Positions 54,950-64,000 of a stretch of DNA of 64,000 bases are shown one piece after another. Numbering within the stretch: position 1 is the first letter of the stretch; the number at the start of each line of letters is the position of its first letter. The notes below the pieces were generated by a model. The model ran no database searches. It saw nothing but the letters and a program-made list of their open reading frames with translations, and was not told the DNA's origin. The translations under genes and the position numbers were made by a program. Location of the stretch: assembly GCF_040412425.1 (NCBI RefSeq), contig NC_089756.1, positions 2,204,498 through 2,268,497 on the forward strand, given 5' to 3'. The DNA is from Macrobrachium rosenbergii (Eukaryota; Arthropoda; Malacostraca; Decapoda; Palaemonidae).

Positions 54950-56277
54950 ATCCCACGCAGGGGGATCTCAGGTGGGCAAAACTGTTCGAAGCTTCTCATG
55001 AGTAGGGAAATCTCGAAGGAGGAAGAGATGTCTACTCCTTTCAGCCGTAAGACTAGGCCGAGTGCGGCACGGTAGCCTTTCACAGCTGAAACAGAGAGAA
55101 GCTTCTCTCGGTGAAGGAAGGCGAGGAAGTCCACGACCTGCTGAACAGTCCCTCCGACCGGAGAGATAACCCTTCGACGACACCAACCACAGAAGACGGA
55201 CCACTTTCCCTGGTGTACCGCTGCGGAAGATCTTCTGAGGTATCCTGCCATCTCTGTTGGTGCGCGGCGCGAAAAGCCTCTTGCTCGCAAGAGATGGTGG
55301 ATAACCTCCACCCGTGAAGACACAGGGAATGCACTGCCAGGTGGAACCACTCTGCGTGAGGTTGACGCAGGAGGTTGGGCCAGGAGGGGAATCTCTCTCG
55401 GCGCCTCGGAGAGGAGAGCTAGCAGGTCCGGGTACCAAACGGCCTGGGGCCATTTGGGTGCCACCAGAGTCATTCTGAGATTCGGGGTGATCATCACTCG
55501 GCGAATCAGACAGACCGGGAGAAAGGCATATGCGTCGAGATTGTCCCACGGGTATTGGAACGCGTCCTCCGCAGCGGCCCATGGGTCCGGCACGACAGAA
55601 CAGAAGACCTGGAGCTTTCTGTTGTGCCGAGTGGCGAACAGATCGATGGCTGGACGTCCCCAAAGGTCGAACAGCCTTTCCGCTACTTCCTGATGGAGGG
55701 ACCATTCAGTCCCTACCACCTGGTTCTGGCGGCTGAGCTTGTCTGCCACTACATTCCTCTTGCTTGGAATGTACCTGGCTGACAGCTCTAAAGAGTGAGC
55801 CACGGCCCACTCGTGCACCTGCATCGTCAACTGATGAAGCTGGTGGGACACCAGTCTCCCCTGCTTGTTGACGTATGCCACTACCGTGGTATTGTCGCTC
55901 ATCAGTACCACAGAGCGTCCCATCACTCGATCCCGGAACTCTTGGAGGGCCAGGAAGGCTGCCTTGAGTTCCAGGATGTTGATGTGAAGGTGCTCGTCGT
56001 CTCGGTGCCACACTCCTGAAGTCAGCAACTCGTCAAGGTGTGCACCCCATCCCTCGGGCGATGCGTCCGAAAACAGAAGTATGTCCGGAGGGGGAGTATG
56101 CAGGGATACTCCTATCAAGAGGTTCCTGTCGTCTGACCACGAGCAAAGGTCCTTCCTCACCTCCTCAGAGAGAGAGATGAGGAAGGACTGGGGGTCTTGG
56201 GACTGGGACCAATACTTCTTTAGTCTCCACTGGAGAGACCGCAGGTGAAAACACCCATGAGGTACTAGCTTCTCCAA
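54946..56277 (-). CDS. DIRS-B7 pol, RNase H / methyltransferase-like / YR core-binding frame (443 codons)
   Basis: The longest open frame in the window. Residues 1-60 are the end of RT (LRSLQWRLKKYWSQSQDP). Residues about 68-190 are RNase H with all acidic positions: LLFSDASPEGWGAHL, INILELKAAFLAL, VVLMSDNTTVVAYVN and KRNVVADKLSR. Residues 200-310 hold LWGRPAIDLFATRHNRKLQV, DPWAAAEDAFQYPWDN and LVAPKWPQAVWYPDLLALL, the DIRS linker that has been compared with adenine methyltransferases. Residues 330-430 are the YR core-binding domain (VVDFLAFLHREKLLSVSAVK). The frame overlaps the RT frame upstream by 13 bases and the YR frame downstream by 4, in different frames. The upstream change is probably a mutation, because B4 and A3 also need it at other places; a programmed shift is possible but not supported. 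The protein parts act in replication of the element. Confidence 0.8.
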   Translation of the reverse strand: MEKLVPHGCFHLRSLQWRLKKYWSQSQDPQSFLISLSEEVRKDLCSWSDDRNLLIGVSLHTPPPDILLFSDASPEGWGAHLDELLTSGVWHRDDEHLHINILELKAAFLALQEFRDRVMGRSVVLMSDNTTVVAYVNKQGRLVSHQLHQLTMQVHEWAVAHSLELSARYIPSKRNVVADKLSRQNQVVGTEWSLHQEVAERLFDLWGRPAIDLFATRHNRKLQVFCSVVPDPWAAAEDAFQYPWDNLDAYAFLPVCLIRRVMITPNLRMTLVAPKWPQAVWYPDLLALLSEAPREIPLLAQPPASTSRRVVPPGSAFPVSSRVEVIHHLLRARGFSRRAPTEMAGYLRRSSAAVHQGKWSVFCGWCRRRVISPVGGTVQQVVDFLAFLHREKLLSVSAVKGYRAALGLVLRLKGVDISSSFEISLLMRSFEQFCPPEIPLRGM

Positions 56278-57097
56278 AGACGACAGGTGACCGATGACGA
56301 CTTGCCATTACCGAGCTGGCTGCTCCTGCCGTGACAGGAACAGCTGTGCTGCCTGAACTTGCTGATACGAGAGTCCCAGGGAAAGACTTTCGCTGCCACC
56401 GTATCTATCAGCATGCCTAGGTACTTTATCCTCTGCATGGGGGTGAGATCTGACTTCTCCAGATATACCACGATCCCTAGATCCCGGCAAAACTCGAGGA
56501 GCCGATCCCTGTCCTGTAGCAACTGCGAGCGAGAGCTCAACAGGACTAGCCAGTCATCGAGATACGTCAGAAGACGTATCCCGTGCGAGTGGGCCCAAGC
56601 TGACACGAGGGAGAATACTCTCGTGAACACCTGGGGAGCGGTCGAGAGCCTGAAACAAAGTGCCCTGAATTGGAAGACCGATTCCCCGAGGAGAAAGCGG
56701 AGGTACTTGCGAGAGGACGGATGAACGGGTATTTGGAAATACGCATCCTTCAGGTCCACCGTAAGCATGAAGTCGTTCTCCCTGATGGAGGGCAGCTGGT
56801 TTGCGCTGTTTCCATCGTGAACTGAGTCTGGCGAACGAAACGGTTGAAGGGAGAGAGGTCTATGACCGATCTCCATCCCCCTGAGGCTTTCTCTATGAGA
56901 AAGACGCGGCTGTAAAAGCCTGGAGACTGGTTCCACACGACTTCTACAGCACTGTTGCTCTGCATGGATTGCACTTCTTGCTGTAGTGCGGTGTCCCTCG
57001 ATGATCCTGGAACATAAGTCTGGAGATGGACCGGAAAGTAGGTGAGGGGAGGCCGAGACTCGAAGGGTAGTAGATATACCTCCCGAAGGACATCCAA
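56265..57097 (-). pseudogene. DIRS-B7 reverse transcriptase, catalytic residues intact
   Basis: Two overlapping frames. 57097-56750 has the fingers (LQQEVQSMQSNSAVEVVWNQ, VFLIEKASGGWRSVIDLSP). From about 56790 the frame of 57152-56265 takes over: FMLTVDLKDAYFQIPVHPS (motif A Asp), YLRFLLGESVFQFRALCFRL, STAPQVFTRVF (motif B), LTYLDDWLVL (motif C, both Asp kept) and RIKYLGMLID. The first 120 residues of the 295-residue frame are a shadow. One frame change in the fingers prevents translation of the whole domain, but the palm is complete. RT copies element RNA into the cDNA that becomes the circular intermediate. This is the only RT in the window with motifs A and C both complete. Confidence 0.8.
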
Positions 57098-57191
57098 TAT
57101 CCAGGTCTCGGCTCCATGTCGCTGCCAAGTTGCCCAATGGCTCGACAGGCAACCCCCTACCTTCGGCAGCTTTTGGGGGGGAACGTCGCCC

Positions 57192-58603
57192 CTAGCGTTT
57201 CCCCTTCTTCTTACCCTTGCCCCCTTTACCGGCTAGGAAAGTGGGCTGAAAAGGGCAGCAGGGACCCCCCTTTCTCGAGGAAGAAGAAGGCTGGGTGTTT
57301 CCTTGGGACCCCTTTGAAGACTGGGACTTCTTAGGGGCCGAGGAAGTGCCAGCCTGGCCCGAAGGCCTGGTCGCAGTGGAATGTGAAGACCCGGAGGTCT
57401 TGGCCACTGCCTGGTGGACAAGCCAGTCGCTGTCATCGGCACGGCGCTTGTTCACCGCGGCGTCCATCAGCTCTCTGGGGAAGAGAGAGGAGGAACCCAG
57501 CAACGGTCCATTCCGCAGGGCGATAGCTGACTCGGGACCTACAGACCTGGCAAAGCGAGAGAGAACGGCATCCTTCGCTTTTAGCACCTAGGCCCACAGG
57601 TTCAGTCTGGTGGGCGAGGTAAGAGATAGCCCTACCCCAGACTGGCACAGTCTCCCAAAGCGGAGTCCTCCCCAGGTACAATAGCGCCAGAGGAAGCAGC
57701 TACCTTCGATACTGTGAAGGACCACAGATCGAGCCAGGAGACTGCTTGGAAGGCCGCCATGGCGGTGGCTTCCAGGGTTGCAGCTTCTTGCTGAGATACT
57801 CTCTGCAGTCAATTGCTGCAACGACAGACCCGGATCCAGATGAGTCAGGTCCAGGTCAACCTGCTTAGTCAGTAACGCCCCTTCAACTGGTGTGTATGAG
57901 CGCTTCTGTCGAGGCAGAGGAGGAGGAAGAAGCTTGTCCGAGCAGCTCGAAGTGAACTGTCTTGCCCAGACACAAGACCGTTCACCTGGTCGAGGACCCC
58001 TTCGGCAAGCGTGGACCACGGCAGCCCCACCGAAGCCTTGGGTTCTTTCTTGGGTCCCCAGAAGGATTCGAGGCACGACGTACGATCCACAGACAAGGCC
58101 ATGGTCCCTTCCCCAAGGTCATTGTGCTGACGAATCAGCGCGATAACCTCCGCAAAAGTCCTCTGTATTTCGGGGGTGTCCACATCCTGGGGCAGAGGAC
58201 CCTCGAGTCCCTCCAGAGTGCGGTCCTCCCGAACTACTCTCCCTGCAGGAGGGAGAACCTCGGCAGACCCCCGTGAACCATCCTGAACTACGCGGGCGTA
58301 AGACCTGGTCGAGCCAAGAACCGAGCCAGGTTCATACCCCCACGCGGTAGAACTCTGAGGAGAACACTCTCCGAAGTTCCTCCTCTCCGACTCGCACCCC
58401 CTGGAAGAAACCCAAGGGGCAGAGGGGACAGGAGAGGAAGATCGGGCACTCCCACTGGCTTTATTGGCAGAACCAGCAGAGGCAGTGGGCCAAGAGCGGT
58501 CACCAATCCGTGGTGATGACGAGCTCCCGGGTCGAGGAGATTGCTTTCGCCCAGGCGAAGCAATCTCCCGAGGAGAGCGGAGCGGCTCGCGAGAGCCGAG
58601 CAC
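57192..58603 (-). pseudogene. DIRS-B7 gag, capsid-like C-terminal part
   Basis: The frame 58603-57869 (244 residues) ends in the segment that links to the capsid part: EIQRTFAEVIALIRQHNDLG, VDRTSCLESFWGPKKEPKAS and WSTLAEGVLDQVNGLV. Then the frame changes and LSLQQLTAES and the Ala-rich helices follow in pieces. The frame 57587-57192 holds KAKDAVLSRFARSVGPESAI, LRNGPLLGSSSLFPRELMDA and a Ser/Gly/Lys-rich tail. A TAG at 57588 separates it from the upstream LNLWA. The block matches B4 through most of its length. It is the likely RNA-packaging domain. Confidence 0.68.
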
Positions 58604-58822
58604 TCGCCTCCCCCGAGCCAGGCTGGCCGCACGGACGTGGCCGGGGACTGGGAGGAGTGGAGCGAGCGGCTGGCTGGCGCGAGCTTGCGCTGTCCTCTGG
58701 ACGCGCTCCAGTCTTCTTCGAGGCTGTAGCCTCTCAGGAAGACTGAGCAGGGGACCTCTTCTCCACCTCTCCTTGCGTTAATTGGGCCAAAGCGCTATCC
58801 CGGGAACCTGACTTAGCATTTT

Positions 58823-60094
58823 TCAAAGGAGTGCCAGCAGGAAGAGCCGAGCACCTGGATGCCCGGGCTCTTTCTCTCGCCCCACGGCCTGGTCTGTACG
58901 GCAAGAAGTTTCTCCCGTATCAGACTGGGGTACCTGGGTCTCCTTGGGGACCGGTACATGAGCAACTTCACAACGAAAGTGTCCGGCACGTTGACTCGCT
59001 GGCCTTTGAAGCAGGAATTTTCTTAGGCGCAGCAAGGGGAGTGTAGGCCTTGGTCTGCACGCCCTTGGCTCCCGGTGCCACTGGCCCAGAGGCCAGGGCT
59101 GCGATTCCCTGATGTGAGGATCGGGAAGAGCCGACGAGAGATCCCACTGCCTTCCCTGTGGAAGGAGGCAGACCCTTAGAAGCCTCGGTGCGAGGCTTCT
59201 TGGGGGGGGAGAGGCAGGCTTCTTCTCCTTCGGCTGTGAAGCCTTGGAAGGAGAAGCAGAAGAGGCAGCAGACGAAGACGACGAAACCTTCCTAGACCTC
59301 TTCTTCTTCTTCTTCTTCACCATCTGCTTCAGGAATGCCATCAGATCCCCAAGCCAGGAGAGCGTGGCCGAAGACTCAGGAACAGCAGGAGGGGCTGCAG
59401 CAGAAGATACATCCCAGGCAGAGACCACAGAGGTCGAGCCAACATTTGCCTGGGTGGAAGCAGCCGCACGTCGGCCAGGAACAAAAGTGGGCGGGGCTGG
59501 GAATGCAGGCGCCGCCCCTCTCGCGTGGATAGTCAAGTCAGGCCGCACCAGGGTCGATGGGATGGGGACAGGAACAGACGAAGGGCCGGGCTGGAACGTA
59601 AGGCGAGGAATAGTGGTCGTGGACAAGCCAGGGTCAGCAACTGGGGCAGCGACAGTCACATACGGGTATGATGACGTCACCATGTAGGTGGGGCGAGCTC
59701 GCGTGAACGGGGCCAGGAAGCCAGGCGGCAGCGGTACAGTGTGTTGCAACGCAGGTGACGCCGAAACCTGGGTGTCGAGATGCGATGCTACTGACACCGA
59801 GAGCTGTGCAAACCTAGACATGGTGACGGTCGTAGTGGTGGCTGTCGTTGCCAAGTGAGTGGTAACTGGAGCGGGGGGCAGTGGAGCCAATTCCTCCAGT
59901 GACGTGCCAGGTAGGCCCAGGTGTAGCCAGATTAAAGTTGGGATCGAAGCCTGGCTATCCAGCCCGAGACCTGAAGCGAGAGTCGGGTTAGTACAGGAAG
60001 CCTCTACCCGCTCCGGAGGAAAGAACTCCCCTCCGGAACGGGAAGAGCCCTCCGAGAGGATGTCCTGGTCCAACTCTCCCCCGCACCCTCCCAC
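58823..60094 (-). pseudogene. DIRS-B7 gag middle part (423-codon frame)
   Basis: A long open frame, rich in Pro, Ala, Ser and Thr over residues 1-250. Around residues 255-285 is SWLGDLMAFLKQMVKKKKKK followed by RSRK and a Ser tract, then PSKASQPKEKK. The same motif is in B2 and B4. From about residue 300 the composition changes to Arg/Leu/Pro-rich, which suggests that the real frame is lost there. The basic patch may bind nucleic acid or direct the protein to the nucleus (inference). There is no similarity to retroviral Gag that I can see. Confidence 0.68.
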
Positions 60095-60130
60095 AAACGA
60101 TGAAACGAAAGAGGAAGGGGAGGGGGAGTC

Positions 60131-60436
60131 CTAGCCCGAGGGAGAGGGAGCAAGCAGGGGAAGTTCACCGGGAAGGAGAAACGAGCCCGACACATTCGCC
60201 ACCACTGGAGTCGTCGGGGGCGTGTTTCCCTCCGACGACTCCTTGGTAGGCTTACAACGGTAACGTCTCCTCTCCTCGAACTTCCCCCATTGCTCGGAGG
60301 ACCAAGAGCAACACTCACTACATGGGTCGTCGTGTGAACACAAACGTCCCCTGCAAGATGTACGGAGGGCGTGTGGGTCCACGTCGACTCTAGACCTGAA
60401 AGAGTTACATTTTTTACCCCCTACCCCAGGACACAC
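60131..60436 (-). pseudogene. DIRS-B7 gag N-terminus with Cys cluster
   Basis: A 101-residue frame: GVGGKKCNSF, then ALRTSCRGRLCSH, then PCSECCSWSSEQWGKFEERR. Compared with B4 (ALCSTCRGRVCSR) one Cys of the first pair is Arg. The frame ends with a TAG at 60131, about 37 bases before the next long frame starts. The segment probably includes the gag start or lies close to it; a Met codon upstream near 60475 also fits. Confidence 0.65.
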
Positions 60437-60579
60437 ATGCTATGGATAGGAAGGTTTGGATGATTTCTCCATAACAAAAAGTGTAAATTTTCCAACCAAT
60501 AATGCAGAAAAGAAAGCTGTCAGGCAGAGAGCCAGTAAGAACAACGTCCGTGCGCTACGACGGAACTGAAAGCAAATTG

Positions 60580-60735
60580 GAATGTTTACATCCGGGCGTG
60601 GTACTCCGCCTCCCGGACAGTAGTTAACTGCCTAACCACCTTGTTTAAAGTTCAACGGCCGTTTCCAGCCTACGCCTGAAAGTAATCCCTAATGTAAAGA
60701 ACCGAGGGTTTGTATATTGTGTCAGATCAACTAAT
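60580..60735 (-). repeat. 5' ITR of DIRS-B7
   Basis: Inverted to 53450-53590: GGAATGTTTACATCCGGGC, CCGGACAGTAGTTAACTGCC, ACGGCCGTTTCCAGCC. Ends GTATATTGTGTCAGATCAA. Confidence 0.85.
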
Positions 60736-61245
60736 ATTTCCGATTGTAAATGGGAACGCCTTCAGTATCTAAATAAAGGGCTACTGGAGAGAAGCATTAC
60801 CACTCGGTTACGCTCCTTTAAATACGCCTTGGCTGTCAACCCAAGACACAGCGCAGGGGAACAACGGCTATGCAAGGTTATCACAAATCATGGGTTTGTA
60901 TTAACAAATATCAAACACACGTAATATATACACAAAATACATTCAGATCCCACTGGGATAATAAGAGCTTAACGACAGTCAGGCAAGGAGATCCGAAACG
61001 ACGTCTGCAATGCATGATGGCCAGAGCAAACTGGAATATTCACATCTGGGTAGGTGGGTATTCCGGTCTACCTGGCGGTAAGTAGTGACTAACCACCTTG
61101 CTCAAGAGTTTAACGGCTGTTTCCAGCTTATGCTGAAAGTAATTCCTAATGTAAAGGACCGATGGTTTGTATACTGTTTCCAGCTTATGCTGAAAGTAAT
61201 TCCTAATGTAAAGGACCGATGGTTTGTATATCGTGTCAGAACAAA
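60736..61245 (-). mobile_element. DIRS-B fragment B8: leader and 5' ITR
   Basis: Aligned with 1270-1712 of B1. The ITR end contains a 57 bp tandem duplication (61117-61173 and 61174-61230; unit starts CTGTTTCCAGCTTATGCTGA). It ends TCGTGTCAGAACAA at about 61245. Its first 200 bases repeat the last 180 bases of B6. Confidence 0.78.
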
Positions 61246-63146
61246 ACAGCAATAGCCTACAATGGGTTAGTTAGATTACCTTCATAGCCTATATCTCATC
61301 CTGATATACAGTAGGTTACAACAAAATCTACACATTAATCATTGATAGGTGGGTATAGGCAAGGCCTGAAATCATGCCTAACCTATGCATATCACCTAGG
61401 GTTGACCTGGCCTAGCCCAGGCTGGACATCAAGATATACAAAAATCCCTTTCATAAGACAAAGCAACAGCATATTAAGATACCAGTAAGCTTTTACGTTA
61501 ATTTAAGTTCTATAATGATAAAACATATATCAATTCTAAAATAACACATGATCTACAAGCTCCATTGACCTTGGGTGACAAGTGTCCACAATCCCAAATT
61601 TCCGACAGGACACAGAAGTTAGCCCCTTCGTCAGCGGACTGCCACTTCCTTAGAACACCATGACCGGCCACCACTAACGAAAAGGACTGACAAAGGAACA
61701 AAACGCGACCGCGGAGTGGCCTTCCGAGCATCACATCACAGAGAATAGGCGGCAGGGAGGCCGACAAACGTTAATTGCTTTCGGTGGGATGTGAGGCTGG
61801 GAGGACCAATGGCCGCTGGGTTGGCGCGCACAAGAGATGCTAAGGAACGCTTTTCTCATTTCCCTCCAAGACAAAATCCCTCCACTTACTTCACCCATCT
61901 CTGGAAACCCCCTTTGCTCGCGTTCCCTCGGGGATCGATCGCTGTCGACATTTTGTGGTGGGGAACGAGCAAATATGATAGACAAACTGTCCCCACCTTG
62001 GGAACCCAAGGCTTTTATTGTTTACAAACCGACCGACCTAAGAAATGAAGCGCGACAAGCGTGCAGCTGCGGAGCGCCTCTTTCAAGCAGAATATATATG
62101 AAAAATAAAGATGTTTCAATAAATTACTCACATTTTAATGGTTAAAACCCTTTTAAAGACAGTATTTTTGGTTTATTTTGAACCAGCGCGCGTTTTGGTC
62201 AAGAGGAAATGTCACATACTCCTTCTATTGACAGTGAACGTACTTGACAGTTTTGTGGTGGGTCCTGAATTTCCCGAATTAATCCCTTAATGACGCGTCT
62301 CACTCGTTATTCAGAGTCCAGAGGTTCACATCAGCATCTGTATCGTGTTGGCATAAGGCCGACTTAGTCTAAATCAACCACCGCCCAAATTGCTTTCTGT
62401 TCGATCATTAGGAACGCGAGTTACACGACAGAACAAACGTGTGATATTTCTTTATCAGACTTTATTTTCATCTGTTTTTTCTTAACTGACTAATAATATA
62501 GCAGTGGAATGCTAAAAAAAAATCACACAGACATTTTCATTGGCTTAGACAGGAAAACAAGGGACTAGGAATGTCCAAATGTTTAGCTACAAATGTATTC
62601 ATTTTACTGAGAAATAATGCCTGAGTCACACATTGGCGATTCAAGACCGCGACCGTCGTAATGGCTGGGTTTGGCGACCAATCAGCATCAGTCGCGGGCC
62701 TTGGGCCTCAAAAAAGAGAAAAGTCAGCTGATTACGACACCATGACGCCATACGCAATGAGCCATTTACGACAGCATTGCGCACGTTGAGATGAGATTAC
62801 GTACGTACAGTCACTCATAAATGTTTTGCAACATGTTCCAGAAGTTTTCGTTCACCTAACAGTAATTTGTTCTTTTGATATTTACAAGGAAATGTAATTT
62901 TCTTATTCGATTTTGGTTATTAATCATACGGTTAACAATATGAAAAAGAATGACGAGTGAAAAATTCATATTACGAAAAATGACGAAACATTTTGAAAAA
63001 TTTCACTTGAGACGATTGGGCAAAAGAGTCAAAGAAGAAACTTTATTTCGAATCCAGATAAAAGCTTATTGACTAATAAAATAATATTGAATAATCATCA
63101 GTGAAATTATATATAAATAAAGAAAGAAAGAATTCAACCATTATCG
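61246..63146. other. Unique-looking sequence, possible host DNA
   Basis: No match to the other repeats in the window. The stretch 61560-62060 is richer in GC and CpG than its surroundings, with an 85-codon minus-strand frame (61510-61767) of no recognised family. The remainder (62060-63146) is AT-rich and shows no gene that I can support. Confidence 0.45.
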
Positions 63147-63254
63147 TTGTCAAAAACAAAAAATAAAAAATCTCATTACATCGTATGTTATCGTGTGACT
63201 CCACATTCGGGCAGGAAAGTTAAACTAAACTGTCTCGTTACTTGCACCGATAAG

Positions 63255-63464
63255 ATGGCCAACAGACTCGGTCGCGCCACAGTCATTAGCTTGCATAAGA
63301 CTAATGTTTCTATCGCACATATTGCTCGGCAGCTTAGCGTAAATAAAACAACCATATATAGACGGATACAACAACAGAGAACGAAGAAATATAGTCTTCT
63401 TCACTGCTGGCGTTTAACAACAACTAAATTAATGTTGAACGTCTTGCTAATTTTAATTCTTTAG
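63255..63464 (+). pseudogene. Tc1/mariner-like transposase N-terminal fragment
   Basis: From the Met at 63255 the frame encodes MANRLGRATVISLHKTNVSI followed by AHIARQLSVNKTTIYRRIQQ. This has the pattern of the first helix-turn-helix of Tc1/mariner transposases (R..II.L...G.S...IA..L.V...TV...). After about 45 residues the similarity stops, and the DDE catalytic domain is not found downstream, where a (TA)n tract begins at 63595. A domesticated or unrelated HTH protein is the alternative. The 36 codons upstream of this Met (from 63147) look random. Confidence 0.45.
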
Positions 63465-63587
63465 AAACTTAGATAATAAGAAATACAAAAACAGGTGTTA
63501 TATATTCAGTTAACTTCATAAGAGGCATCAAAATGATAGGCCTAAGTAACAATGAAAGAAATGAGAAATTACACATGAAAACGGCAT

Positions 63588-64000
<413 letters not shown>

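Larger units (their letters stand above)
53386..60735 (-). mobile_element. DIRS-B element B7, the best preserved copy (7.35 kb)
   Basis: Full-length DIRS structure: 3' ITR (53390-53590), ICR (53600-53730), YR (54200-54949), a 443-codon frame with RNase H, methyltransferase-like and core-binding parts (54946-56277), RT (56265-57097), gag (57192-60436) and the inverted 5' ITR (60580-60735). Breaks are few: frame changes near 56790, 56270 and 54950, a TAG in YR at about 54376 and a TAG in gag at 57588. It sits between B6 and B8, which belong to another subfamily. Confidence 0.87.

Noticed and set aside
54968..55705. 245-codon minus-strand frame overlapping B7 pol
   Set aside because: It is in another phase from the frame with the RNase H, linker and core-binding motifs, and has no motif of its own. 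The matching B4 frame (first part of 31797-30763) is likewise a shadow.
55454..56019. Several plus-strand frames of 60 to 80 codons opposite the B7 pol
   Set aside because: Shadows of the 443-codon minus-strand frame, which carries the recognisable motifs.
23008..60735. LTR retrotransposon, LINE or endogenous virus origin for the RT sequences
   Set aside because: No long terminal direct repeats, no DDE integrase, no envelope or LINE endonuclease. RT followed by RNase H and a tyrosine recombinase with inverted ends points to DIRS.
61510..61767. 85-codon minus-strand frame as a host gene
   Set aside because: No recognisable domain, and neither a start context nor splice sites can be judged; kept only as a low-confidence note.

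Overview
The window looks like a gene-poor, repeat-dominated stretch of an animal nuclear genome, most likely a decapod crustacean. The reasons are inference: several DIRS1-like tyrosine-recombinase retrotransposons (a group known to be abundant in Decapoda), long (AG)n and (TA)n microsatellites, and large minisatellites. There is no bacterial organisation. I see no rRNA, tRNA, CRISPR array or complete host gene.

Nearly all recognisable coding sequence lies on the minus strand and belongs to two DIRS-like families, here called DIRS-A and DIRS-B. Both have the order (5' to 3' on the minus strand) gag-like ORF1, reverse transcriptase, RNase H, a methyltransferase-like linker, tyrosine recombinase (YR). 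Both have inverted terminal repeats (ITRs), and an internal complementary region (ICR) that joins the complements of the two element ends. DIRS-A: A1 (5510-10612, truncated in RT), A2 (10612-22562, bloated), A3 (36969-44595, nearly full length), A4 (44756-46318, YR end only). DIRS-B: B1 (1-1712, 5' end only), B2 (23008-about 28620), B3 (29205-29790) and a short relic (29795-29957), B4 (29988-36968, whose last part reappears at 44597-44755 because A3 inserted into it), B6 (46319-53385, decayed), B7 (53386-60735, the best preserved), B8 (60736-61245). Every pol or gag frame has at least one stop or frameshift, so no copy looks autonomous, but B7 keeps the RT and RNase H residues and B4 keeps the YR catalytic residues.

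Smaller elements are nested in or near these. Two TTAA-flanked piggyBac-like non-autonomous elements (1904-4090 and 7129-8914) carry internal arrays of about 380 bp repeats. A family of TA-flanked, pogo/Tigger-like miniature elements has copies at 5055-5366, 37843-38523 (a tandem cluster), 39198-39422 and 41401-41682, the last four inside A3.

The most striking structure is in A2. The repeat-prone linker of its gag gene has expanded into a satellite of about 5.5 kb (14560-20040) made of 25, 27 and 54 bp units, most with a BamHI site. A second 66 bp array (21391-22225) lies near the 5' end of the same element. Related but smaller repeat expansions occur in the gag linkers of A1, B2, B4 and B6, so gag-internal tandem amplification is a recurrent theme.

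The right edge (61246-64000) is the only stretch that resembles unique host DNA. It has a CpG-richer patch around 61560-62060, a Tc1/mariner-like transposase N-terminus at 63255-63464 and a (TA)n tract.
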